This document shows, piece by piece, positions 55,541 to 64,000 of a stretch of 64,000 nt of DNA (positions within the stretch are counted from its first letter, which is position 1; the number at the start of each line of letters is the position of its first letter). A program made the translations under genes and the position numbers. This stretch comes from Sweltsa coloradensis. Lineage: Eukaryota > Arthropoda > Insecta > Plecoptera > Chloroperlidae. The notes under the pieces are model-generated. The model was not told the origin of the DNA. It searched no databases and worked only from the letters and a program-made list of their open reading frames with translations. The stretch covers positions 1 through 64,000 of the forward strand of contig JAMZAV010003162.1 in assembly GCA_024449915.1 (NCBI GenBank), given 5' to 3'.

Positions 55541-56540
55541 AAAGTTCTTGAATTCCAAGTCATTCAGAAAGTCACTAAATCAAATTGAAAAGCGTCTAGC
55601 CAAAAACCTATCTAAAAGCCAAATACCAAACCTTATGGTGATATCAAATGGAAATCATGAACAAGTACAAATGATGCTGTTGAATTAAAGAGGCTTGCTA
55701 TTATCTTCCACATCACCCAGGGGGTTTTAAGAACTTCTACACTACTCTACTCGTTTTAGTGTCTGATGCAGTGCTATGTCCACAACGGCATTCATTAATG
55801 ATATCTTCATACAGGACCTACTGTCCAACAAGATTTGCATTCATTGTGCTACGTTCCGAAAACACAACAAGGGAATTGTTGCGGATGTTGCTAAATTACA
55901 GACAAATTTGGCATCCCGAAAACCAAAATCTGCAAGATTCTTTCGACATCTCCTGAAGGAGAATTGCAGACATTTAAGCTCAAACGGTTACTTATGGAAC
56001 CTTCAGTGATCCTTTCTTGCAACAAGATGCTTGAAACAGGTGACCATTGATAATGAAGTAAATGCCCACAAAGCCTAAGATTATCAAGGAAGACTTCTAT
56101 GTTAATGATCTGTTACTGGCTGCTCACCTGTTAAAGCACAATATAATTTTACCCCGAATCTCTACTTTGGGTCAAGAAGCAGTTTTTCCGTTACGGAAAT
56201 GGTCCTCAAATCACAGAACTTCTTGCAGTGTTTCCCGAAGAACTGCAAGAACACAAAGGACTCTCTCTCTAAGACTGTAATGAAAATATAAGTACAGGAT
56301 TTTTGGACCCGAAGTCTGATCATTTCAAGTAAAGTGTGCAAATCTTCTTTCTCCATTGATTACTCAAATCATAAAGATATTCTTCTTTTCTCAAAATGAC
56401 AAAAAGAAGTGTATTGTCTACTATTGCAAACGATATTTGATTTCCCCTTGGTCCCAGTCGTTCCCCATTTTAATTAGTTACAAAAAATTTTATGCAAACC
56501 CTGTGGCAAGAAGGAATAGGATGGGATGACCCACTGGCAG
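55541..56540 (+). pseudogene. BEL2 reverse transcriptase region
   Basis: Pieces in several frames: HITQGVLR, GPTVQQDL (BEL GPxLQxDL), a catalytic-core region around 55860-56110 with NDLLLAAHL (56105-56135), and LDPKSDHFK before the connection. The catalytic YxDD is not intact as read (VNDLLLAA lies in its place). Confidence 0.6.
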
Positions 56541-57452
56541 CAAACCTGCGAGCAGATTGGCAACACCTTTGTGAGCAATTTTCCCTTGCCCAGTTTACAT
56601 CATATCCCACGCAATCTACTCAGGTGTGATGTTCCCACAAATGCTTTAGTGGACATTACACATTGCAATACGGCTGGTATACCCAACTGTATGTCCATGA
56701 CGCTCGTGGACGTACAAACCCATGGCTTTTGCGACAGCAGTGAACGGGCTAACGGTGCATGCCTCTATGTACGGGCTACATATGCCACAGGTGAAACTGC
56801 ATCTAACCCGTTGTGTTTTAAAGTCCAGGTAGCCACCTGTTAAGAGACAAATCTACCTAGGTTGGAGTTTGTGTGGCGCTCTCCTTCTAGCTCTTTATGT
56901 GACAAGGAATCCCTGCACTAATCTACTTGTTAGTGAAACCATCCTGTGGACAGACTCCCCCATTGGTATTGCACTGGCTTTCTGGCAGTTCATCAAGAAG
57001 GAAATGTTTTGTAGGCAACCGTGTTGCTACCATCCAAGAACTCACAGCTAAGTGCACACTGGAAACATGTGTCATCTGCATGTAATCCAGCAGATCTCGT
57101 GTCCAGAGGTGTCGACGCCACTAGCCTGAAGTCATGTGAACTTTGGTGGCACGGACCTGAATGGCTAATTCAAGAACTATCTTTGTGGCCCCAGCTAGAT
57201 ATCAACCTTGTGCCGTCTCCTGACAGTGCAAAAGCCAGAAAATCTTTTGTTGCGACAAGAACAGTGCCAGAGGACTGGACACAAAGGTACTCTAAGCTGA
57301 CCAAACTGGTTAGCTACTGCCTATTGCAGAAGATTCATCAAGAATACCAGATTAGCAAGGGAAGAACGGCAACTTTCAGTGCTCACAGCCAAAGAGATGG
57401 AAGACAGCTTTCTAACATGTGTAAAATTTGTACAATCTATTTCATACAATAA
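56541..57452 (+). pseudogene. BEL2 RNase H and linker
   Basis: QTHGFCDSSERANGACLYVRAT (split by no stop) is the BEL RNase H start, in place of HxFxDASxxAYGAxxY. Then come ILWTDSPIGIAL and the intact linker CNPADLVSRGVDATSLKS...ELWWHGPEWL. Stops separate the pieces. Confidence 0.7.
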
Positions 57453-57569
57453 GGAACTTCGCTAGTCTATCCAACAATCAAACCATTTCGCAAAGAGTAA
57501 AGTAAAGAGTTTTTACTTCATTCATAGATCACATGGCTACTACGAGTTGGCGGTCGACTCCAAAAAGGG

Positions 57570-58224
57570 ATCACTCCCCCTATGAAAGCAATTCACCACT
57601 TGATCTTACAGCAGATCATCATCTCACCAACCTGATCCTGAACAACGAACACATCAAGTTACTACTGCTGGGCCACAACTGCTGATCTCTTCAATCCGCC
57701 AGAGATTTTGGATCCCATCGATCAAATACTGGTGAGAAAGATGATTCTCGGTTGGGACCAGTTGGGTTCCGACTTTAAAGGCCAAGCTTCTTTAGCAGTT
57801 TTAATGGTGAACTACCAGCACAGAGAATCCAACCCACTCGACCGTTTCGCATGTTTTGGGGTTGATTATGCTGGACCTGTCACCTTAAGTTTTGGAACAC
57901 CTCGCAGCAAGACAACAACAAAGGGATATATAGCCGTGTTTGTAAAGTCTAGCGACCAAGGCTGTTTACTTGGAAGTTGATACAAACCTAACAACAGATG
58001 GGTTCATAGCGGCTCTAAGGCGATTCATTGCTCGCAGAGGCAAACCCTCAAGGATACAATCCGGCATTAGAACTATTTTCCAAGGTGCAGCCCACCAACT
58101 ACATGAATTGTATAAACTGCTGCGAGCACCAGACCTGCAAACAGGCCATAACGAAAGTGTTCCTCCAACCCCAGTGTTAATCAGTGTTGAAGGCCCAGCC
58201 TTTCAAGGGGGCCGGTATGTTTAG
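57570..58224 (+). pseudogene. BEL2 integrase, core only
   Basis: FGVDYAGPVTLSFG carries the first catalytic Asp and GYIAVFVK follows; after a frameshift, LEVDTNLTTDGFIAALRRFIARRG with the usual LEVxxxLTxxxFxxALRRFxARRG. SDNGTNF is replaced by SGIRTIFQGA, so the second Asp is lost. The end (VEGPAFQGGR) is truncated. Confidence 0.7.
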
Positions 58225-58399
58225 TTTTGCTTTATATTTATTTGTTTGTTATTGCTTCCAACTGGCAGTGTACTTTATTTAAAAATCATTTTTGTTCTTA
58301 TTTACATTGTTAACTTTGTTTCCAACTTTTGCAGGCCTATTAGTCAAGCGGATTAAAGGAAAATACAAGAACAATTAGGGGTTTTGTGGTAGAGGGCTG

Positions 58400-58890
58400 A
58401 ATTTTGGATTGTATACTCAGAACAACATTATAAGAAAATTGCCTCGAGGAGCCATGAAAAAATCCATCCGGTTAAGGGGGTGGAGGGGGGGTGAAAAAAT
58501 AACATTTTTCAAATACTAAAAAATTCAAAAATCAAACTAAATTTGATCCTAAGATTACAAAATTATTACATATTGTAGATAAAAGTCCAAATTTTAATAA
58601 ACAAATATGTATCACCACATAGTTATCTAACAGAATTTTTTCACCCTTTGTCTTTTTTTCACAAATTTACCCACTGTGCTGGGAGGATTAGCCTAACAGT
58701 TACGGGTTAAGTGATAGGGCCGTGAATTTTGTCTAAACACTCGAAGATGATCTCAAAAAATTGGCCCGAGGAGCCCTCAAAAAAGTTGCTTGCTTATAGG
58801 AGAAAGGGGGGGGGGTGTACTAAAAGGGGTTGATAAAACTAAAATAAAGAAATCCGTATTCAAATATTATATTTAGAACGCCATATTAAT
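58400..58890 (+). repeat. Two ~310-bp diverged tandem units
   Basis: GGGCTGAATTTTGGATTGTA...GCCTCGAGGAGCCATGAAAAA and GGGCCGTGAATTTTGTCTAAA...GCCCGAGGAGCCCTCAAAAAA occupy equivalent positions ~320 bp apart, each followed by a poly-G patch. Confidence 0.5.
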
Positions 58891-58989
58891 GTGTATTGTA
58901 GATTAAGGTCTAAACTTTAATTTTAAAAAATAAAATTTCACCATTTATGTAAATCTGATCAGATTATGCGCCTTTTCCCCCTTTTTATA

Positions 58990-59640
58990 ATTTCCTCAAT
59001 ATTACGAAAGTGTTCGTGCGACCACTCTTTTTGTCACAAATTCTCCTAATATTACGAATTAGGACGAAAACAAGATTTTGTAATGCTTTGGGTACATTTT
59101 TACTCAATGGACTTTGATCCCATTTTAACAAATTCACTCAATTTTAACGAAAGTGTATCGTGTGACCACTCGTTTTGTTCAAAATTATGCCTATAATAAG
59201 AAAAAATAAAAAAAAAGTTTTTAAACACCTTAGGTACAGTTTCACTCAATGGACTTTGACCCAAATTTTCAAAGTTTACTCAATATTAACGAAAGTCTAT
59301 TATGTGATGACTCGTTTTGTCTCAAATCATCCTAATAATACGAATTAGGACGAAAATAAATTTTGTCATACCCTTTGGTACATTTTTCACTGAATGGACT
59401 TTGATGCTATTTCACAAATTTACTCAATATTAACGAAAGTGTATCTTGTGACCACTCGTTTAGTTCAAAATTATCCCCAATATAACGAATTAGGACGAAA
59501 AAAAGATTTGTATGCTTTGGGTACATTATCACTCAAAAGACTTTGATCCCATTTTCTCAAGTTTACTCAACTCAACGAAAGTTATCGTGTGACCACTCGT
59601 TTGGTCCCAAATTATTCAAATAATACGAATTAGAACAACA
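58990..59640 (+). repeat. Array of ~143-bp tandem units
   Basis: ACGAAAGTGT ... GACCACTCGTTTTGT ... ATACGAATTAGGACGAAAA ... CACTCAATGGACTTTGATCC recurs with starts near 59004, 59147, 59287, 59431 and 59573. Confidence 0.75.
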
Positions 59641-60174
59641 TAAGTATTCTTCATGCATTGGAACATATATTGTCATGCACTTTGAAAATAAAAAAGAGCT
59701 CAATCAAAAAAGTTATTAAAAAAATTATTTACTCCACATTTCATTGGTGAGGGAATTACGTTAACGGAATTACTGAACCCTATTGCTCTGAAACAGTGTT
59801 AAAAGAAGGTAAAGTAGACTCCCCTTTTTTAGTAAACACCCTTGTTTTCATAAGACCATCATTGAGAAATAAGATTTAACCATATGCAAGCATAATTTAA
59901 ATATAACATTTGCTGGTGTAGTTCCTTTACCATGGGGGCGTCATTTCGTTATCGAAAAAAAACCTAAAAACAGTTTTAAATATCAACCAAAATGACCAAC
60001 ATCTTTAAAGCTTTTCATAATTTCCATTAGACCATGAGTTAGATTAAACCCCAACGCAAGCATTACTAATGAAATCACCTCGCCTTTCCCCCCCCCCCCC
60101 ACCTCCCTCCCACACACCCACAAACGTATTTGCAGTTGCACAGCGAATACAGTCAAACGCAGGGCGGCGATAGG
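59641..60174. other. No gene; spacer of inverted array
   Basis: AT-rich with a C run near 60090. No recognisable coding. Confidence 0.4.
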
Positions 60175-60370
60175 ACAAATCGAGCCGCAGTCAATGGGAG
60201 GGGTCCCCGACGACGACCCTCACATACCAGCCAATGTTAGCGAGAAGCATGAGCGAGAAGGACCCTGTTTTTTTGTCTTCTTGTAAAATGATCAGCAGCT
60301 CTACTCTAATTCGCTGGGCAAATTCTACCCCGGGTGGCGGGCGCAGGCGGGGTAATTTATTAGAGTTTGC
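60175..60370 (+). repeat. Repeat family R, diverged copy
   Basis: GGTCCCCGACGACGA, CAGCCAATGTTAGCGAGAAG, AAATGATCAGCAGCTC and CTGGGCAAATTCTACCCCGGG match the order in the astacin intron copies. Confidence 0.5.
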
Positions 60371-60709
60371 CCGATTTGATATTGCCATATATTAATTTTT
60401 TTTTGCTAAATTCTTTCATAAGATACTTCATAAAAAAACAGTAGTTATGAATACCATACAAACGGGGGGATCGACTGATGGAAAAACGCTCATCCATCAA
60501 AGTGACTGTATTAAATAGCATACGCAACGCGGCCAGTATTCACAGTGCATAATTCAAAACATCATTAATGTTTTTAAAATTTTATCGAATAGGTGTGTTG
60601 ACTCTCGACTACAAAACCACCAATTTATTAGGCTGTTTCTAAATAGGCTATTTTACGCTTAATCTTAGAAAATAGGTCAAAGACCTTGTGTGAAAATGTA
60701 CCCAAGGTT

Positions 60710-61085
60710 TTAAAATCTTATTTTCGTACTAATTCGTTATATTAGGATAATTTTGAACTAAACGAGTGGTCACAAGATACACTTTCGTTAATATTGAGTA
60801 AATTTGTGAAAATAGCATCAAAGTCCATGCAGTGAAAATGTACCAAAGTTATGACAAAATCTTATTTTCGTCCTAATTCGTATTATTAGGATGATTTGAG
60901 ACAAAACGAGTCATCACATAATAGACTTTCGTTAATATTGAGTAAACTTTTGAAAATGGGGTCAAAGTCCATTGAGTGAAACTGTACCTAAGGTGTTAAA
61001 AAACTTTTTTTATAATTTTTCTTATTATAGGCATAATTTTGAACAAAACGAGTGGTCACACGATACACTTTCGAAATTCGAAATA
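60710..61085 (-). repeat. Inverted array of the ~143-bp units
   Basis: Reverse complement of the 58990-59640 units: GTCCTAATTCGTATTATTAGG, ACAAAACGAGTGGTCAC and TTTCGTTAATATTGAGTAAA, at ~140-bp spacing (near 60790, 60930 and 61075). Confidence 0.75.
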
Positions 61086-61139
61086 AATTTGTGTATCCAT
61101 AGACACAAAAATCTCATTTTTGCAGAAAATAGCAGATAG

Positions 61140-61264
61140 AAGGTATAGGTTCTTCACCATCGATATGCCGTTTGCCCGGTAGAGTGTGAAAAAACAGACA
61201 AAATAACCCCCGATTTATTTTACTCAGAATAAATGAAATTAAGGTCTTCGCAGCGCTCATCCAA
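61140..61264 (-). mobile_element. Helentron-like family 1, 5' end fragment
   Basis: Contains CGATATGCCGTTTGCCCGGTA and ends CGCAGCGCTCATCCAA, the inverted 5' terminus of family 1. It lacks the 3' part. Confidence 0.5.
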
Positions 61265-61558
61265 AAGTACGCCTATTAAACTTCGTAGGTAGTTCTAAGT
61301 CAACGATGTTATTACACGTAACATGCTAACAATACCCTATTAAGCGAATGGTCGTTAATATTCAATACGTAATTGTAATGCAATGAGTGTTATTGCCACA
61401 TTAACTCGCAAACAATGAAATTGGAATTCCAAACAATAATGGCACAATTTGCGTGTAATTGAAAATTTTTATCAGCTTAAAAAACATAGGTTCCTTTCTC
61501 GACAGTTTTAGTTTTCCCAAAATCAATTGCTCTCATTAGGTAAAGTGAAAAAAAATAA
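61265..61558. other. No feature seen
   Basis: AT-rich DNA between Helentron-like copies. Confidence 0.35.
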
Positions 61559-62169
61559 TTGGATGAGCGTAGCGAGCGAAGCGAAGATTCCATTTCACTA
61601 CACTAGAGAAAAAAATCCGGAATGTTTTTTTTTCTTTTTTTTTCTGTTTGTATTATTGTGTGTTTGTTAACACGATTCCGGCTAAACCGATACTCCAATT
61701 GTGATGAAATTTTATGGAGGCCTTTGAAATCTCTGAACTTAGAACTGCCACGTTTTTGAGCGCAATCGAAAAAAAATTTCTCATGAAAATCGCAATTTTA
61801 CGATTTTTTTCGATTTTTAAAAAATTTCTTCGACTTATAACACCTACATGCTTCATCCGATTTTAATGATTTTTTCACAGAACCTTAATTTCATGAATTA
61901 AGATATTCTTGTGAAATTTGAGCGCAATCGAAAAATTATTTCTCATGAAAATCGAAATTTTACGATTTTTTCTTTTTTAAAAATTACGATTAATAAAAAA
62001 TAAAAAAATTAAGTTAATTTTTTTTAATTTAATTTAATTTAATTTAAAAAAATCTTCGACTTAGTAATAATTTTTTCACAGAACAACAGAAAATCCGCAT
62101 AACACATGGCAGCTCAATGCACCAATTACGCTCATCCAACAACGCGGCGGGACTTGAGCGTTTTCCTAG
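61559..62169 (+). mobile_element. Helentron-like family 1, full copy (H4)
   Basis: Starts TTGGATGAGCGTAGCGAGCG and ends GCTCATCCAACAACGCGGCGG...GCGTTTTCCTAG followed by T. Its interior resembles H1 (CGATTCCGGCTAAACCGATAC, GAGCGCAATCGAAAAA), so the H1 and H2/H3 types share ends but differ inside. Confidence 0.7.
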
Positions 62170-62713
62170 TGTATTTTTGTCTGTTTGTAACACGATTCCG
62201 GCTAAACCGATGCTCCAATTGCGATGAAATTTTATGGAGGCCTTCGAAACCTCTTAACTTAGAACTGCCACGTTTTTGAGCGCAATCGAAAAATTATTTC
62301 TCATTAAAATAGCAATGTTACGATTTTTTTTATTTAAAAAAAATGTCTTCGACCTTTAACACCTACATGCTTTATCCGATTGTAATGATTTTTTCACAGA
62401 ACCATAATTTTGTTTATTAATATATTTGTTTAAAATTTGAGCGCGATCTAATAGTAATTTCTCATGAAAATCGCAATTTTGCGTTTTTTTTTCGTATAAT
62501 AAACTATTTCTTCGACTTATAACACCTACATGCTTTATCCGATTGTAATGATATTTTCACAGAACCTTAATTTTATGAATTTATATATTTGTGTGAATTT
62601 GAGCGCAATCGAAAAATAATTTCTCATGAAAAACGCAATGTTACGCTTTTTCGTTTAAAAATCATACGCTCATCCAACAACGTGCCTGAAAAAGAGTTTG
62701 CGAAGCTTCCTAG
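62170..62713 (+). mobile_element. Helentron-like family 1, 5'-truncated copy
   Basis: It begins abruptly inside the family interior (TGTCTGTTTGTAACACGATTCC), directly after the end of H4, and ends CGCTCATCCAACAACG...CTTCCTAG. About three ~165-bp internal units (GAGCGCAATCGAAAAAT ... TCATCCGATTGTAATGAT) are visible. H4 was probably inserted into this copy. Confidence 0.55.
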
Positions 62714-62905
62714 TAAAATTAGCCCACATCAAGTTCTCCATCTTTTGCATCGTACGTTTAAATCGTAACAGATGTTGCTGATTTTGTTTACAGTTCTCAG
62801 TACACTGGTCACGGATGTCTGTTAAACATTTCAGCACAATCTGTTCGACCGTTTGGCCGTTTGTGATCGACAAACAAACAAACATACAAACACACATACA
62901 AATAA
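62714..62905 (-). mobile_element. Helentron-like family 3 fragment with (GTTT)n
   Basis: On the minus strand: a GTTT/GTAT-rich microsatellite, then CGGCCAAACGGTCGAACAGATTG, GCTGAAATGTTTAACAGACATC, CAGTGTACTGAGAACTG and CTGTTACGATTTAAAC. These are the same blocks as 11547-11690. Confidence 0.55.
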
Positions 62906-63174
62906 TTGGATGAGCGAAGCTTAGATTCCATTCTACTACACTGGAGAACAAAATCTGGAATATATATATATTTTTTTGTATTCTTGTCTGTTAACACGAT
63001 TCCGGCTAAACCGATACTCCAATTGCGATGAAATTTTCTGGAGAACATTGAAATCTCTGAACTAGGGACTGCTACGTGCGAAAAATCGATTGATAAATTA
63101 TTTCTTATGAAAATTGCAATTTTACTATTAGTTTCGATTTTCTTGTTTTTTTCTGTTTGTATTTTTGTGTTTAT
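62906..63174 (+). mobile_element. Helentron-like family 1, 5' fragment
   Basis: TTGGATGAGCGAAGC, CCATTCTACTACACTGGAGAAC and ACACGATTCCGGCTAAACCG match H4; it breaks off into a family 2 piece. Confidence 0.55.
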
Positions 63175-63487
63175 CTACACTACTTAAGGTCTTGACCGAT
63201 TTAGCTGAAAATTTGTAAAATAGGAGAGAATGGTGTACTTATTGACCCTGCAAAATTCGATCGGAACATTTTTTTTTTTAAAAACCAACGATCGGATTTT
63301 GTAAAAAAAAAAAAAAACTATACAGCAACCCGCATAGGTGGTATGTACATGTGTGCAAAATTTTCAGGTTGATCAGAGAAACGGTGCGACCTGTACCGAA
63401 GCAGTAACAGAAACAAAACATAAAACAAACATAAAAAGACATTCGAGCCATAAGAGTCAAGTGAAGACGCTCGCTACGCTCGCTCAA
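63175..63487 (-). mobile_element. Helentron-like family 2, 5' fragment
   Basis: ACCGATTTAGCTGAAAATTTG, CTATACAGCAACCCGCATAGG and GCTACGCTCGCTCAA match 22920-23065; the 3' end is missing. Confidence 0.55.
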
Positions 63488-63649
63488 TCATTTGTATTTA
63501 ATTTATTTATTTATTTCGGAACCTTAAATCGTGTCTGCAGCCAATGCTGTTGCCCCAAACACAGAATAACACTCTTTTTCTATTATTTGTATACTAGGCC
63601 GCTTCGCGAACGCTTTTTCTAGTCGCAAATATGGATGGGCATCTTTGAT

Positions 63650-63786
63650 TGAATTTTCCAATGATTACGAATAAGTTGTTTTGTATGCGTGGGTTCTCAT
63701 TACTTTTTCAAGTTTCATTGCAAAATTATTTTTTTGTTTATATTTTATAAAATAGTATTCTGCTATGGTATTGACAATAGTATGTA
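63650..63786. repeat. Dispersed repeat also present in FB2
   Basis: TCTCATTACTTTTTCAAGTTTC and TGCTATGGTATTGACAAT match 8250-8340 (TCTCATTACTTTTTCAAGTTCC, TGCTATGGTATTACCAATT). Confidence 0.45.
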
Positions 63787-64000
63787 CTAGGAAAACGCTA
63801 AAGTCCCGCCGCGTTGATGGATGAGCTTTTTAAAGTTTTAAGTTTGATTGGGATATCTTTACTTTTGCAAGTGCTTTGTTTTGCTGACTACGCATTGTAG
63901 GTGAATGTTGTCAAGTTTCTTTTGTTTCTTGTCAATTGGTATCATTAACCGTAAAAAACTTATATTAAAAGCTTTATTTCTATGGATTCTGGCTAACTTT
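63787..64000 (-). mobile_element. Helentron-like family 1, 3' part, runs off the window
   Basis: CTAGGAAAACGCTAAAGTCCC...GATGGATGAGC at the left is the inverted 3' end. ACGCATTGTAGGTGAATGTTG and CTTATATTAAAAGCTTTATTT match the interior of H2. Confidence 0.7.

Larger units (their letters stand above)
53480..58224 (+). mobile_element. BEL/Pao element BEL2, degraded, no LTR recognised
   Basis: Gag, zinc knuckle, protease, RT, RNase H and integrase follow in the standard BEL order, with many stops and frameshifts. It is unrelated at DNA level to BEL1. No flanking direct repeats were found, so one or both LTRs have been lost or diverged. Confidence 0.8.

Overview
The window is repeat-rich, AT-rich nuclear DNA of an animal, probably an invertebrate. 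The evidence is one spliced, secreted astacin metalloprotease gene with GT-AG introns, surrounded by BEL/Pao and Ty3/gypsy LTR elements, a LINE, a tRNA-derived SINE, Penelope-like elements (PLEs) and many Helentron-like non-autonomous elements. The compact 251-residue astacin, which ends right after its catalytic domain, resembles digestive astacins of crustaceans. An arthropod is my best guess, but the species cannot be fixed from sequence alone.

Layout. 1-172: end of a Helentron-like element. 943-14360: one BEL/Pao retrotransposon on the minus strand (LTRs 943-1524 and 13745-14360, recognisable primer-binding site, gag, protease and integrase, RT deleted). It is split by two fold-back elements built from inverted arrays of ~140-160 bp repeats (3830-6623 and 7204-10299) and by further palindromic insertions in its leader (11519-13317). 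15.4-26.5 kb: Helentron-like elements of two families, a hAT-type MITE with a perfect 8-bp target duplication, a 163-bp MITE, and a head-to-head pair of PLE ends.

26735-38864: the only recognisable host gene, an astacin with TATA box, five exons and polyA signal. Intron 1 (8.4 kb) holds a SINE, two fold-back MITEs, a LINE fragment, a ~280-bp tandem repeat and a ~4-kb LINE. All four introns hold pieces of one interspersed repeat family, and intron 3 holds a decayed second copy of the zinc-binding exon. 41576-41929 is a second copy of the astacin upstream region without its gene, followed by a truncated Ty3/gypsy element (to 44736).

44.7-48.9 kb has no recognisable gene and is G/T-rich on the plus strand up to ~47.7 kb. 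48.9-53.3 kb is a dense cluster of PLE ends and small hairpin elements. Most carry a stem-loop followed by GAAACGT, and two of the families here (plus a third at 20.7-21.5 kb) match the conserved hammerhead ribozyme core (CUGANGA, stem, GAAA). 53.5-58.2 kb is a second, heavily mutated BEL/Pao element on the plus strand. 58.4-61.1 kb holds tandem repeats in inverted arrays, and the rest is Helentron-like fragments.

Base quality looks poor in about 1-7200 and 42240-43400: homopolymer runs and single-base losses break otherwise alignable sequence, so reading-frame breaks there may partly be assembly error.
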